A DNA stretch of 64,000 nt from Candidatus Thiocaldithrix dubininis (GCA_029972135.1 CP124755.1:3053501-3117500), one strand, 5' to 3'; positions 16,601 to 26,821 are shown, numbered from the stretch's first letter. Numbers and translations are program-made. Notes: generated by a model from the letters alone, not told the origin.

Positions 16601-16650
16601 CGTTCTCACCTTATTTGTTAGCAAATTGCGCAAACAATCTGCATAAAATT

Positions 16651-17559
16651 TTAATTTCGGTTAGCCTTAAAATATTTACGAAAATCCGCAAAGCTATCCA
16701 CAATACCCAATGTACCCAGCAAAATTGCAATGTGTACGGTTAACGCAGCTAATAAAATATAGACAGCAATTAACCAAACATTATGCCATTGGTTGGCATG
16801 TGCTAGGGCATGTAACATGGCTAAACCTTGGAAGATAAACACGGCCAAACCTGCCAGTACCATATCAATTGCCCAAGGAAAGCCACCGAATAACGCTAAT
16901 CCAATCAATCCTAAAATAACGATTGCTGGAATTTGCCCCACTCGTAGCACTAACCATTCTTGTTTAAAGCCACCCGGGTTATACAATTGCGCTTGCCAGA
17001 AGCGAGCAATGATAATGGATAACACCAATAACACATTTGCAGTCAATACTAAGCTACCCATTAGAATTTGCGCCATACCGTCTAAGATTTGCTGACGGGT
17101 ATTCGCCTCTATATCGGCAGGTAGCATTTGTATCTCAGTTAATAAAGATACAAATTCTTGCCACTCTGGCTGGGCTTGCCAAAAATTAATCGGGTTATCC
17201 ACGATTAAATGAAATAGCCCAACCCCTAGCACACTGACTGTAAACAAGCTGGTTAAGACCCATTGCCAAGAGACACTTTTTGTGAGAATAGTTGCTAAAC
17301 CGACAATCGGTAACCATACCACCAAACTTAAGATGAAACTTTGTAATGGATCAGCACCCGCTATCAAGCTAATCCCTGCTAAGATAGCGGCGCTGGGAAT
17401 TGCAATGCTTAAACCGCGTTGCCAACCTAAGCGTAGGCTGACTAAACCAATTGCAGCATTACTGAGCAAACTCAACATAGGCAATACCAGCGACAGCACT
17501 GCAAATAGCAGCACAAAACTGATCGCTTGCAATGGCCCTGCCATGATGAATTTAGCCAT
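16651..17559 (-). CDS. DUF2232 (YybS-like) polytopic membrane protein
   Basis: The 302-residue protein has about eight hydrophobic segments, including FVLLFAVLSLVLPMLSLLSN, VLLVLSIIIARFW and the C-terminal LIAVYILLAALTVHIAILLG. It resembles the DUF2232 family, which sits between rpsR and rplI in Pseudomonas and other gammaproteobacteria as here. Its function is not established. The segment RFWQAQLYNPGGFKQEW after the sixth helix is the best-conserved part of that family. Confidence 0.85.
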   Translation of the reverse strand: MAKFIMAGPLQAISFVLLFAVLSLVLPMLSLLSNAAIGLVSLRLGWQRGLSIAIPSAAILAGISLIAGADPLQSFILSLVVWLPIVGLATILTKSVSWQWVLTSLFTVSVLGVGLFHLIVDNPINFWQAQPEWQEFVSLLTEIQMLPADIEANTRQQILDGMAQILMGSLVLTANVLLVLSIIIARFWQAQLYNPGGFKQEWLVLRVGQIPAIVILGLIGLALFGGFPWAIDMVLAGLAVFIFQGLAMLHALAHANQWHNVWLIAVYILLAALTVHIAILLGTLGIVDSFADFRKYFKANRN

Positions 17560-17620
17560 ATAATATCAATGCGTTACTTCGTAAATAAACCACGAGCGAA
17601 CTCGCAGCTAGACAAACCGC

Positions 17621-17848
17621 TTACTTGTGTTGATCCGAGTATGGCAACAACGCTAAGAAACGAGCGCGTTTAATTGCAGTCGTTAATTGGCGTTGGTACT
17701 TGGCTTTAGTGCCAGTAATGCGGCTAGGCACGATTTTACCGGTTTCAGTAATGAAGCTTTTCAGAATGTCGAGATCTTTGTAATCGACTTCGGTAATGCC
17801 TTCAGCAGTGAAACGGCAGTATTTTTTGCGGCGGAATTGACGTGACAT
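17621..17848 (-). CDS. rpsR: 30S ribosomal protein S18
   Basis: The 75-residue protein contains [39 protein letters not shown] and [20 protein letters not shown], all typical of S18, which binds 16S rRNA as a heterodimer with S6. It lies 23 bases after rpsF. A cysteine in KKYC is kept; no paired zinc ligands are present. Confidence 0.97.
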   Translation of the reverse strand: MSRQFRRKKYCRFTAEGITEVDYKDLDILKSFITETGKIVPSRITGTKAKYQRQLTTAIKRARFLALLPYSDQHK

Positions 17849-17871
17849 AAATTGCTCCAGATCAGCCGTGA

Positions 17872-18264
17872 TTATTCGTCGTCAGATGATTCATCATCAT
17901 CTAAAGGCAGTTCTTCTTCGCGCATGCGTTTAGCAGGTTTACCGTCACCTTCTTTCTTCAAAGGAGAAGGTTCAGTCACTGCTTGATCAGCGCGAATGGT
18001 AAGATTGCGGATAATCGCATCATTGAAGCGGAAAATGCTTTCCAATTCAGCTAATGTTTCAGCACTGCACTCAAGGTTCATTAATACATAATGTGCTTTG
18101 TGCAATTTATTGATAGGGTAAGCCAATTGGCGACGACCCCAATCTTCTAAACGGTGAACTTTGCCACCTGCATCTTGTACCATTGTGCGATAACGATCAA
18201 TCATCGCTGGCACTTGTTCGCTCTGGTCAGGATGCACCAGAAAGACAACTTCATAATGTCTCAT
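17872..18264 (-). CDS. rpsF: 30S ribosomal protein S6
   Basis: The 130-residue protein begins [22 protein letters not shown] and contains [31 protein letters not shown], diagnostic of S6. The C-terminal tail is acidic with several Glu, Asp and Ser residues ([15 protein letters not shown]), like the tail that RimK extends with glutamates in E. coli. It is the first gene of the operon; a promoter and a structured leader lie upstream. Confidence 0.97.
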   Translation of the reverse strand: MRHYEVVFLVHPDQSEQVPAMIDRYRTMVQDAGGKVHRLEDWGRRQLAYPINKLHKAHYVLMNLECSAETLAELESIFRFNDAIIRNLTIRADQAVTEPSPLKKEGDGKPAKRMREEELPLDDDESSDDE

Positions 18265-18289
18265 TCAAGGGTTCCTTTCGGGTTAAACA

Positions 18290-18335
18290 GCTTCCCACGG
18301 TTGTGGTGAAGCAAGGAAGGCAAGACATTTTGCCT
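18290..18335 (-). promoter_or_regulatory. structured rpsF leader, candidate S6:S18 autoregulatory site
   Basis: On the minus strand two hairpins precede rpsF. The first is AGGCAA-6 nt-TTGCCT. The second is GCTTC-A-CCAC-AACC-GTGG-GAAGC, which exposes a CCG next to the loop and lies 26 bases before the start codon. S6:S18 complexes are known to bind rpsF leaders through a hairpin with a conserved CCG, giving feedback control. The resemblance is by eye. Confidence 0.45.
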
Positions 18336-18353
18336 AAAATGTAAAAGCGCGGG

Positions 18354-18383
18354 ATTATCGCGCTGTTACTGGATTCAGGTCAA
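18354..18383 (-). promoter_or_regulatory. sigma70 promoter for the rpsF operon
   Basis: On the minus strand TTGACC and GATAAT are spaced by 18 bases, about 90 bases before the rpsF start, and are followed by the structured leader. The match is good at both hexamers. Confidence 0.65.
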
Positions 18384-18444
18384 TCTTTTTAAACGCTTTT
18401 TGACAATGGCTCAGCAGAAACCTAGCCATTGCCACATGCCCCGA

Positions 18445-21096
18445 TTAAGGCGCTTTTACCGTAATATGCAAAACCTTAGTTTGTGTGGCAGGTAAGTCCT
18501 CTACATTCCACACGCCTAGCGTTTCATCAAAGACATCTTTGCCGTAAACGCTTTGTCCGTCATCACTGACATATACCAATCCCGCAGGTAAAACATCTTT
18601 TACTTGCACCGCACTGGCCGGATTGCTGCTGTTATTATGAATCGACAAGATGTAAATGAATTCCTCACCACGTATAACCGTGTCTTTACTAACTTCTTTC
18701 GAGAGCTCTAAGTCGATATTCTTAGGCAAAGGTGCAAAACCAAAGTCAAAAGAATGGTTATTTTCACCCGGCTGACCTACCGTAAAATCCACACCCTGCC
18801 CTGCTGCGGTATCCGAGTCTCGTACATCCACTAAAGCATTATTAGTGGTATCCGTTTGCACGTTTGCCAATGTCGCTTCATAAGTATCCGTAGTCGATGG
18901 CACAGCACCCGGGGTTAAAGTACACAACATACCGGTTTTTAAGAAAGTAGCATTGCCATTTTCAGCATTGGAGAAATAATAAGTTCCATCACTTGCCGTC
19001 GTGGTTTTTACAGTATTAACACCACAACTTAAGGTAATTTCCACATTAGCTAAACCGGCTTCACCGGGATCTTGAATACCGTTTTTATTATTATCTGACC
19101 ATACGCGGTTACCAATTTGCACAGGCGCAGGTAAACACAAGGCTTCAATATCCCCTAAACCGGCTGATTTACTAAAGGATTCAGGGCTACTGCTGTCATA
19201 CGCAACATATGCTCCGGTTGGTGCACCGTTATTATTATCCATCCAGACAAAGCCCGAACTTTGGTCATAGCCAACACCTAACGAGTTGGGTGGGGTTAAT
19301 GCACTCATAATAATAGGGCCTGTGCCAATTTGTGCTAAGCCCCCTTGCGAAATTTCATAGTGACGTGCGGTTGTGCCATAAATAGGCGCACCACCATCCC
19401 CCCAATAAAATTCACCATCATCCAACGCATCATTATGGTAACGCGTATCCGTGTTGTTTAAATCGTAATTGGTATCGGGATGAATATAACCCGAATTACT
19501 GGCACTACGTCCGGCACACACCCCTAAATTATTGGTGTGGTCATTGCTTTCCCACATATAAGATTTGGTGACATTGTCATAGCCTACGCACACAATATCA
19601 CCGACGGTGTTTGTGGTGTAATTCAATGCAGACACTACAGTAGGTGTCGTGCGCGAGTAAGGTAAATCCACCCCCCACTGGTCGGCTAAGCGTCCGCGAA
19701 AGCCTAACACCATATCATTACCCACAAATTCAATATCGGTTAGCATTTGTGAATTATCGGTTACCCAGTTACGGGGTGTCCCTTTGGCAAAACGCGAGGC
19801 AGAAATTTGATCCATGCTGCTAAGCCAAGGGTCAAGCTGGGTTTTATAAATACCGTAACGCTGCTTACTCCAGTCATAATTCAAAACTTCCGTCCACGCA
19901 TTGCTAGTCGTGTTTAATGAGAAAACGTAAGCCCGTAATTCATCGCGGGCGGTAGCTAAATTGGCCGTTCGACTCACTTCGCCCGAACATACTGCCCCCA
20001 CATATAACAAGCCATGATGATATTTCAGACCAAACGGGCGTACGTCATCAGGCGCATTTTTACAACTGGCTTGATTGCTGGGAAATGCCCATTGCCCAAC
20101 TTTGGTTTGTTTTGCAGTATCAATTCCAATGATTTCTTTAGTGGTTAAGTTAGTGACAAATAGTGTTTGACCGTCTTCGGATAAATCCAAGTCACCTAAA
20201 CTACACTTACCCACTTGATTGAAAATTGTGGTGTCATATTGATTGAGCAAGTCATTACCGTGCTCCCCACACACGCTAATACCCAAATCAGTTTCCACGT
20301 TTACCCATGCTTCTGGCTCTTGTGTCGGTACGCCAGTTTTAGGATCCATCGCAATGCGGTAGATTTGTCCTCGGCCGCCCGGACCATAACCGGATTGCAC
20401 TTTATGATAAGCCGCTGCGTAGAGGTAATTATTCTTTCTATCCCATGCAATGCCGTAAATTGAACCGACTTTATTAGCAATCGCCACCGCGCGGGGCTTC
20501 TTATCCACAGGCTGCCAAAACGCCAGATCGGATTGATGCGTATTAGTGTCTTTACCTGTAGCGTATTGACTCCAGCCCGCATTGATCGAAATTAACGCGT
20601 TTTTATCTTGATTCGCCCCTGTTATTTGGTCACCTAGAATAAAGCGCGAAGTCACCAATTCCGGGGCAGTTTGGCAGTATTGCAAGGGGCTATTAACCCC
20701 AAATTTGACATCGCAACGCGCTGCCGCCGTTTCAAAACGCACTGTAGTTTGTGAGTCTGTGCCTTGTGCACTAGGTTCATCTGTATCCGCCAAGCCGGAA
20801 AATTCTAAACGGTAATGACTACCATTGCTCACACTCGCTAAGACATAAACCCCATTATCACCGGTAACAGCCGAAGCCACTTCCTGATTATTGCTATCAA
20901 AGGCTTTGACCGTAATACCTGCCACCCCGGGTTCAAGTAAACCGTGCTGACCATTGTCGTCATAATCACGGAAAACTAACCCCCCAAAATCATTTTTACT
21001 GGTATCGCAGACCGTATCAGCCGCCGAGGCTGGCAAACTTAGCCATAAGCTAAGTAACGCCAAGCCTAAACCCATGCGCTGTGTGTGTGTTTTCAT
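18445..21096 (-). CDS. exported protein with SdrD B-like and DUF11 domains
   Basis: The 883-residue protein has a signal peptide (GLGLALLSLWLSLPASA). An SdrD_B domain near residues 36-130 follows (GGLVFRDYDDNGQHGLLEPG, VAGITVKAFD), then a long central region of about 480 residues resembling a beta-propeller. That region has repeated phrases such as GIAWDRKNNYLYAAAYH, GDLDLSEDGQTLFVTNL and GLKYHHGLLYVGAVC. A second SdrD_B domain (GNRVWSDNNKNGIQDPGEAG) and a final DUF11 domain (LELSKEVSKDTVIRGEEFIY to DVLPAGLVYVSDD) follow. There is no sorting signal, barrel or membrane anchor at the C terminus. It may be a surface or matrix protein. The ATG at 21096 has a poor ribosome-binding site. It appears monocistronic, between rpsF and moaA. 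Confidence 0.75.
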   Translation of the reverse strand: MKTHTQRMGLGLALLSLWLSLPASAADTVCDTSKNDFGGLVFRDYDDNGQHGLLEPGVAGITVKAFDSNNQEVASAVTGDNGVYVLASVSNGSHYRLEFSGLADTDEPSAQGTDSQTTVRFETAAARCDVKFGVNSPLQYCQTAPELVTSRFILGDQITGANQDKNALISINAGWSQYATGKDTNTHQSDLAFWQPVDKKPRAVAIANKVGSIYGIAWDRKNNYLYAAAYHKVQSGYGPGGRGQIYRIAMDPKTGVPTQEPEAWVNVETDLGISVCGEHGNDLLNQYDTTIFNQVGKCSLGDLDLSEDGQTLFVTNLTTKEIIGIDTAKQTKVGQWAFPSNQASCKNAPDDVRPFGLKYHHGLLYVGAVCSGEVSRTANLATARDELRAYVFSLNTTSNAWTEVLNYDWSKQRYGIYKTQLDPWLSSMDQISASRFAKGTPRNWVTDNSQMLTDIEFVGNDMVLGFRGRLADQWGVDLPYSRTTPTVVSALNYTTNTVGDIVCVGYDNVTKSYMWESNDHTNNLGVCAGRSASNSGYIHPDTNYDLNNTDTRYHNDALDDGEFYWGDGGAPIYGTTARHYEISQGGLAQIGTGPIIMSALTPPNSLGVGYDQSSGFVWMDNNNGAPTGAYVAYDSSSPESFSKSAGLGDIEALCLPAPVQIGNRVWSDNNKNGIQDPGEAGLANVEITLSCGVNTVKTTTASDGTYYFSNAENGNATFLKTGMLCTLTPGAVPSTTDTYEATLANVQTDTTNNALVDVRDSDTAAGQGVDFTVGQPGENNHSFDFGFAPLPKNIDLELSKEVSKDTVIRGEEFIYILSIHNNSSNPASAVQVKDVLPAGLVYVSDDGQSVYGKDVFDETLGVWNVEDLPATQTKVLHITVKAP

Positions 21097-21192
21097 AAAA
21101 ATTAAGCATTGCCCCAATTATTCATTTTTATAATTTATATTAAGCAAACCTAACCTACTCATGCCTTAATCTAGGCTGAGTATTTAACTTAA

Positions 21193-22215
21193 TTAACCAC
21201 CCGTGGCGCTCATATGCCGAAAAATAACCGGCGGCGCTTGCAGATTAAAATCATGCCCCTGTGGTTTAATTTGCATGGCATCCATTAACGCTTGTTGTAA
21301 ATGTGCTAAATCATTAGGTGCTTCGCGTAAAATTTTGCGTAAATCCACCGAATGTTCTTGCCCCAAACATAGTAATAATAAGCCTTCTGCGGTCACACGC
21401 ACCCGATTACAGGTATCACAAAAGTTATGACTATGCGGCGAAATAAAACCCACACGATAAGGGCTATCAGGGCGTTGATAATAGCGAGCAGGGCCGCCCG
21501 TATTTTCTGCAATCGGCGTTAACGCAATGCTTTGTTGAATATCCCTTAAAATATCATCACTGGAATAATACACTTCAGCACGGTCATGTTCTCCAATCTG
21601 CCCCAAAGGCATTTCTTCAATAAACGTAATATCCATGCCACGAGTATGCGCAAACTCGACTAAATCTAAGATTTCATCGTGATTGCGGTGTTTTAAAATA
21701 ACCGCATTCAGCTTTACTCGTTTAAAACCCGCATCTAACGCTGCTTCAATGCCTTCAAACACTTTATGAATTTCACCCAAGCGGGTTAATTGCTTAAAAC
21801 GTGTGGCATTAAGTGTATCCAGACTAATATTAACGCGAGTCACCCCCGCTTTTTGCAAATCCTGTGCAAAACGCGCAAGCTGCGTACCGTTAGTAGTAAT
21901 GGTTAAATCCTGTAAACCGTCTAATTGCCCCAACGCTTCAAATAATTGCAAGACATTGCGCCGCACTAAGGGTTCGCCGCCGGTAATACGGAGCTTATTA
22001 ACCCCTAAGCCAACGAAAGCTTTGCCTAATAAGCTCATTTCCTCCAAGCTCAATAATTGCTCACGCGGCACGAACTGCATATCTTCACACATGCAATAAA
22101 CACAACGTAAATCGCAACGATCCGTCACTGACAAACGGACATACGTTACCTGACGTCCAAAGCGATCAATTAACAAAGGTGAGGGTTGAGTCAATGCATT
22201 AACTGGGGGCGTCAT
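21193..22215 (-). CDS. moaA: GTP 3',8-cyclase MoaA
   Basis: MoaA is the radical SAM enzyme that, with MoaC, converts GTP to cyclic pyranopterin monophosphate for molybdenum cofactor. The 340-residue protein has the N-terminal radical SAM cluster CDLRCVYC and LRITGGEPLVR. The C-terminal second cluster is CDTCNRVRVTAEGLLLLCLG, and the protein ends in the conserved Gly-Gly. All motifs and the length fit. No other moa gene is in the window. It is divergent from phaC. Confidence 0.96.
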   Translation of the reverse strand: MTPPVNALTQPSPLLIDRFGRQVTYVRLSVTDRCDLRCVYCMCEDMQFVPREQLLSLEEMSLLGKAFVGLGVNKLRITGGEPLVRRNVLQLFEALGQLDGLQDLTITTNGTQLARFAQDLQKAGVTRVNISLDTLNATRFKQLTRLGEIHKVFEGIEAALDAGFKRVKLNAVILKHRNHDEILDLVEFAHTRGMDITFIEEMPLGQIGEHDRAEVYYSSDDILRDIQQSIALTPIAENTGGPARYYQRPDSPYRVGFISPHSHNFCDTCNRVRVTAEGLLLLCLGQEHSVDLRKILREAPNDLAHLQQALMDAMQIKPQGHDFNLQAPPVIFRHMSATGG

Positions 22216-22361
22216 CGCTATTTCCGTGTAAAAGCCTATAAAATTCTCTGAATATGGTAACTCAACAGATGAACCTCACCATTATTTACGTATAATCCCT
22301 CAGATCATTACTGTTAATGACAGTTATCAAAGCTAAAGCAATACCGCCCAAGGAGACATCA

Positions 22362-24347
22362 ATGGCTGACACGGAGCAAAACTCAATAAACGCCCTAGGC
22401 TTTGCCTCAATGGCGAAAGAGATGCAGGCTAATTTTAAACAAGTTGAAGAGTTAATGGCTGGATTTACCCAATCTTATGAAGGTATGAATCTAGACCCCT
22501 TCAATATGAAACAAGCGTATAGCGACTGGTGGGAAGCCGTTGCCAAAAATCCGCAGAAGGTTATGGAAGCCAATATGGCATTTTGGCAAAAATCCTTGGA
22601 ACTGACCCAGCAAGCCATGTTTGGTTTTATGGGTGCAGATACCGCCCCAGTGATTGAAACACCAAAGTCTGATCGTCGTTTTAGCCACGAGGATTGGGCG
22701 AATAAACCGATTTTCGACGTAATTAAGCAATCTTACCTATTAACTTCTGATTGGATGCGTAAAGTAGTCGCATCGGCAGAAGGTTTAGATGAGCATACTT
22801 CAGAGCGAGTCAAATTCTTTACTGAGCGTATGTTGGATGCCATGTCACCGACTAACTTCGCGCTGACTAACCCAGCCGTGATTGAAAAAATCCGTGAAAC
22901 TAAAGGTGCAAACTTGGTACACGGCTTAAAAAATATGCTGGAAGATTTAGAAGCGGGCAAAGGTCAGTTAAAAATTCGCATGACCGATGCATCTGCGTTT
23001 GAATTAGGTAAAAACGTAGCCGCAACACCCGGTAAAGTCGTGTTTCAAAATCGCATGTTCCAATTATTGGAATATACGCCCACGACTGAACAAGTTTTAA
23101 AACGTCCCTTATTGATCGTACCCCCTTGGATCAATAAGTTTTACATCATGGACTTGCAACCTAAAAACTCACTATTGAAATGGTTAGTGGATCAAGGCCA
23201 TACCGTTTATGTGATTTCATGGGTGAATCCTGATGAAACTTACGCTGAAACAGGGTTTGAAGATTACATTACAGACGGCGTATTGAAAGCCTTAGACGCG
23301 ATTCAGTATGACACTGGCGAAAGTGAAATAAATGCCATCGGTTATTGTATTGGCGGCACATTATTGGCATCTAGCTTGGCTTACATGCAAGCCACCGGCG
23401 ATACACGCATTAAAAGCGCTACTTTCTTCACTACTATGCTGAATTTTGCCAACCCCGGCGAATTGGGTTTATTCATTGATGATGAACAAATCAAAGGCTT
23501 AGAAGGCAAAATGCAAGAAACCGGCTACTTAGACGGTAGCACAATGGCAGGCACATTTAATTTATTACGCGCCAATGATTTGATTTGGTCGTTCTATATT
23601 AACAATTACCTATTAGGTAACGATCCACGTCCATTTGACTTGTTATACTGGAACTCTGATTCCACGCGTATGCCTGCCAAAATGCACTCGTGGTATCTGC
23701 GTAATTTGTATTTAAACAACCAGTTATGTCAACCTAAAGCCCTAAACGTTCACGGCGTACCGTTGGATTTAACTAGCATTGATATTCCAGCCTGCTTTAT
23801 TTCAGCAGTAGAAGATCATATTGCGCCTTGGCAATCCACCTATTCTGGTGCGCGCATGTTTGGTGGCAAAACCCGCTTTATTCTAGGTGGTTCAGGGCAC
23901 ATTGCAGGCATTATCAACCCACCGGGCGCAAATAAATATAATTACCGTGTTACTGACGAACTGCCAGAAGACGGCGAAGCATGGGCAAAACAAGCAGCGG
24001 TTAATGCGGGTTCTTGGTGGCCAGAATGGGATCGCTGGGTACGTGCTTTAGACAATGCACAAGTACCTGCACGTGTCCCCGGTCAAGGCAAACTCGCTGC
24101 GATTGAAGACGCGCCCGGCACTTATGTAAAATCTAAATTAGGCGAAGCCACTCCGATATTAGCGCCGACCGTCATTCCTGAAGCGGCAAGTATTATTGAG
24201 GTTGAGCCTGCACCTGCGGTTGCTGACACCCATGCAGAAGCAACGCCTGTTGAAACCACACCAAGTGTTGAAACGCCCGCAGAAAGTGCAGCACCTGTGG
24301 CAAAACCTGCTAAAAGGGTAACAAAACCCAAGACACCAAAGGCTTAA
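22362..24347 (+). CDS. phaC: class I poly(3-hydroxyalkanoate) synthase PhaC
   Basis: PhaC polymerises (R)-3-hydroxyacyl-CoA into PHA granules for carbon storage. The 661-residue protein has the N-terminal alpha-helical part and an alpha/beta-hydrolase domain with lipase-like box GYCIGGT (Cys329), Asp485 in VEDHIAPWQ and His513 in GGSGHIAG, closely matching the spacing of the class I triad. A Pro/Ala/Thr/Glu-rich tail of about 70 residues, ending in basic Lys/Pro sequence, extends beyond the usual end. The ATG at 22362 follows a perfect AAGGAG. phaA, phaB and phasin genes are not adjacent. A terminator follows. Confidence 0.95.
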   Translation: MADTEQNSINALGFASMAKEMQANFKQVEELMAGFTQSYEGMNLDPFNMKQAYSDWWEAVAKNPQKVMEANMAFWQKSLELTQQAMFGFMGADTAPVIETPKSDRRFSHEDWANKPIFDVIKQSYLLTSDWMRKVVASAEGLDEHTSERVKFFTERMLDAMSPTNFALTNPAVIEKIRETKGANLVHGLKNMLEDLEAGKGQLKIRMTDASAFELGKNVAATPGKVVFQNRMFQLLEYTPTTEQVLKRPLLIVPPWINKFYIMDLQPKNSLLKWLVDQGHTVYVISWVNPDETYAETGFEDYITDGVLKALDAIQYDTGESEINAIGYCIGGTLLASSLAYMQATGDTRIKSATFFTTMLNFANPGELGLFIDDEQIKGLEGKMQETGYLDGSTMAGTFNLLRANDLIWSFYINNYLLGNDPRPFDLLYWNSDSTRMPAKMHSWYLRNLYLNNQLCQPKALNVHGVPLDLTSIDIPACFISAVEDHIAPWQSTYSGARMFGGKTRFILGGSGHIAGIINPPGANKYNYRVTDELPEDGEAWAKQAAVNAGSWWPEWDRWVRALDNAQVPARVPGQGKLAAIEDAPGTYVKSKLGEATPILAPTVIPEAASIIEVEPAPAVADTHAEATPVETTPSVETPAESAAPVAKPAKRVTKPKTPKA

Positions 24348-24367
24348 TTGCATTAGCTACTGGATTT

Positions 24368-24394
24368 AAGGCAGTCTGTGGGCTGCCTTTTTTT
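24368..24394 (+). terminator. intrinsic terminator of phaC
   Basis: AAGGCAG and CTGCCTT form a stem with an 8-nt loop, followed by seven T residues, 20 bases after the phaC stop. Confidence 0.85.
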
Positions 24395-24541
24395 ATGTAT
24401 AAGCGTTTTTCATTCTATTTTATAGATCGTAATATAAGAAACTATTCATTTCATTTTCTTTTGATCAGTATCTATACTTCAACAAAGTCAAACGCAACAT
24501 GCTCAAATCATAAACAAGTTCACTTTCAGGAGGTCTATACC

Positions 24542-25276
24542 ATGTTACCGAATAAAGAAGGTCAAGCAGTACCTAACGTTACTTTCCACACACGCCAAAA
24601 TTCACAATGGGTTGACGTTACTACTGACGACTTATTCAAAGGCAAAACTGTCGTTGTATTCTCATTACCGGGCGCATTTACACCAACTTGTTCTTCAACT
24701 CATGTACCACGCTATAACCAATTAGCGGATGCCTTAAAAGCGAATGGCGTCGATGACATTATTTGTATGTCGGTTAACGATACCTTCGTTATGAATGAAT
24801 GGAAAGAAGCGGAAGCAGCGGATAAATTAACCTTCATTCCAGACGGTAATGGTGAATTTACTGAAGGCATGGGCTTGTTAGTTGACAAAAACAACTTAGG
24901 CTTTGGTAAACGTTCTTGGCGTTATTCTATGTTGGTAAAAGATGGCGTTATTCAAAAAATGTTCATCGAACCTGAAAAAGATGGCGACCCGTTTGAAGTA
25001 TCTGATGCAGATACCATGCTGGGTTATATTGCGCCGAATGCAGAAAAACCATTAGACGTGACGGTTTTCACGCGTGAAGGTTGCCCGTTCTGCTTACGCG
25101 CTAAAGGCATGTTAAAAGATGCAGGCATTGATTTTGAAGAATTAGTGTTAAACAAAGACTACCGTAATGCGACATTACGCGCAGTAACAGGTGCAGATAT
25201 GGTGCCGCAAATTTTCATTAACGGTCAGTTAGTGGGCGGCTCAGACAAATTAGAAGCATGGTTAAAAAACCGCTAA
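24542..25276 (+). CDS. hybrid peroxiredoxin-glutaredoxin
   Basis: The 244-residue protein fuses a Prx5-type peroxiredoxin with a glutaredoxin, as in the Haemophilus and Chromatium hybrid enzymes that reduce peroxides with glutathione. The peroxidatic Cys50 is in [16 protein letters not shown]. After about residue 165 the glutaredoxin domain starts ([19 protein letters not shown]) with Cys181 and Cys184, and ends with [17 protein letters not shown]. The ATG at 24542 has a strong AGGAGG site, and upstream in-frame sequence is AT-rich and non-coding in appearance. Glutathione reductase follows 79 bases downstream, providing the reducing power for this enzyme. Confidence 0.95.
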   Translation: MLPNKEGQAVPNVTFHTRQNSQWVDVTTDDLFKGKTVVVFSLPGAFTPTCSSTHVPRYNQLADALKANGVDDIICMSVNDTFVMNEWKEAEAADKLTFIPDGNGEFTEGMGLLVDKNNLGFGKRSWRYSMLVKDGVIQKMFIEPEKDGDPFEVSDADTMLGYIAPNAEKPLDVTVFTREGCPFCLRAKGMLKDAGIDFEELVLNKDYRNATLRAVTGADMVPQIFINGQLVGGSDKLEAWLKNR

Positions 25277-25296
25277 GCTTATTGCTTCAGTAAGCA

Positions 25297-25319
25297 AAGG
25301 GTACGGCTTGCGTACCCTT
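25297..25319 (+). terminator. hairpin between the hybrid peroxiredoxin gene and glutathione reductase
   Basis: AAGGGTACG and CGTACCCTT form a perfect 9-bp stem with a 5-nt loop, followed by CTCTC rather than a T run. It may attenuate or stabilise transcript ends, so the two redox genes could be partly uncoupled. Confidence 0.5.
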
Positions 25320-25355
25320 CTCTCACAAAATTAATAATGAGTAGGAGTTTTAAAC

Positions 25356-26720
25356 ATGAGTCAGCACTATGATGTCATCGCAATTGGCGCAGGCAGTGGC
25401 GGTCTTTCCGTGGTGGAAAAAGCGGTTAAATACGGTAAAAAATGCGCTGTTGTAGAAGTCAACGATGAAGTCGGCGGAACTTGTGTGAATCGGGGTTGTG
25501 TACCCAAAAAAGTCATGTGGTATGCCGCCGAACTCGCTCATATTCAACAGCAAGCCATTGATTACGGTTTTGCACTAACACCCGGCAAAATTGACTGGAC
25601 TAAGTTAGTGATGAAACGCGAAAACCTGATTTCCGGCATTACGGATTGGTATCGCGATGATTTCTTGGCAGAGAATGGCATTGATCTTCTGCAAGGGCAT
25701 GCGCGTTTTGTGAATGCCCATACCTTAACTGTTAACGGTACAGAATACACGGCTGATCACATTGTCATTTCAACGGGTAGCCGCCCCATTATCCCCACGA
25801 CTATTCCGGGAGCAGAATTTGGTATTACCTCTGATGGTTTTTTTGAACTTGAGCAACAACCGCAAAAAGTAGCCGTCGTAGGCGGTGGTTATATTGCCTT
25901 AGAACTCGCGGGCGTGTTGAACGCACTTGGCACGGAAACCCATATGCTGCACCAAGGTTTTCCGGTACTGATTGGCTTTGATAGCATGGTACAAACTGCT
26001 TTACGCCAACAAATGCAAGCCGACGGCATTATCTTTAATGATAATGACAAAATTACTCAAGTTGAAAAACAAACAAACGGCAAGTTAACGCTGCATTATG
26101 CGGATGGCAGTCAATTAAACGACTTAGACCAATTATTATGGGCAATTGGACGCGTACCCAATACCGACGATATTGGTTTAGACAGAATTGGGTTAACGCC
26201 AGCCGCCAATGGTCTTATCAATGTGAATGAATACCAAGAAACCGGCATTGAGGGCGTGTATGCTATTGGCGATATTATCAATATGCGCGGCGTGCAATTA
26301 ACCCCAGTGGCAATTGCGGCTGGACGGCGTTTGTCTGATCGTTTATTTGGTGGCATGAGTGGGCGTAAAGTAGATTACAGTCTCATTCCCAGCGTGATGT
26401 TTACCCATCCGCCAATTGGTACGATTGGTCTGTCTGAGGCTGCGGCGCGCGAACAATATGGTGATAAAGTCAAAGTATACAGCACAGAATTTACCTCTAT
26501 GTATTACTCGTTTGTAAAACATAAGGTTAAAACCCATATGAAACTGGTTGTGGTAGGCGAAGAAGAAAAAATTGTTGGTTGCCACGCCATTGGTAAAGGG
26601 GTTGATGAAATGATGCAAGGCTTTGCTGTCGCAATCCGCATGGGTGCAACGAAACGCGATTTTGATGACACCATCGCGATTCACCCGGTCAGTGCGGAAG
26701 AAATGGTTACCATGAAGTAG
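25356..26720 (+). CDS. gorA: glutathione-disulfide reductase
   Basis: The enzyme reduces glutathione disulfide with NADPH. The 454-residue protein has the FAD motif IAIGAGSGGLSV, the redox-active disulfide C43-C48 in GGTCVNRGCVPKK (typical of GR rather than lipoamide dehydrogenase), the NADPH Rossmann motif VVGGGYIALELAGV, AIGDI, and the catalytic C-terminal HPVSAEE. The usual sequence of that last motif is HPTSSEE, a mild variation. A GGAG ribosome-binding site precedes the ATG. It pairs functionally with the peroxiredoxin-glutaredoxin gene upstream. Confidence 0.95.
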   Translation: MSQHYDVIAIGAGSGGLSVVEKAVKYGKKCAVVEVNDEVGGTCVNRGCVPKKVMWYAAELAHIQQQAIDYGFALTPGKIDWTKLVMKRENLISGITDWYRDDFLAENGIDLLQGHARFVNAHTLTVNGTEYTADHIVISTGSRPIIPTTIPGAEFGITSDGFFELEQQPQKVAVVGGGYIALELAGVLNALGTETHMLHQGFPVLIGFDSMVQTALRQQMQADGIIFNDNDKITQVEKQTNGKLTLHYADGSQLNDLDQLLWAIGRVPNTDDIGLDRIGLTPAANGLINVNEYQETGIEGVYAIGDIINMRGVQLTPVAIAAGRRLSDRLFGGMSGRKVDYSLIPSVMFTHPPIGTIGLSEAAAREQYGDKVKVYSTEFTSMYYSFVKHKVKTHMKLVVVGEEEKIVGCHAIGKGVDEMMQGFAVAIRMGATKRDFDDTIAIHPVSAEEMVTMK

Positions 26721-26741
26721 TGAGTAGTGTCACTGACTTTT

Positions 26742-26766
26742 AAGCCCTACAAAGTAGGGCTTTTTT
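26742..26766 (+). terminator. intrinsic terminator of the glutathione reductase gene
   Basis: AAGCCCTAC and GTAGGGCTT form a 9-bp stem with a 3-nt loop and a following T run, 22 bases after the stop. It may also act on the convergent tolC transcript, as the complementary side starts with an A/T run. Confidence 0.85.
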
Positions 26767-26821
26767 ATTGCGGTAGGCTGCATGAATGACACAAAGCTCA
26801 TTCATATAGCAACATTATTTA

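Noticed and set aside
24400..24541. OxyR-type operator upstream of the peroxiredoxin-glutaredoxin gene
   Set aside because: ATAG-like pieces are present, but the four-element spacing of OxyR sites is not met.
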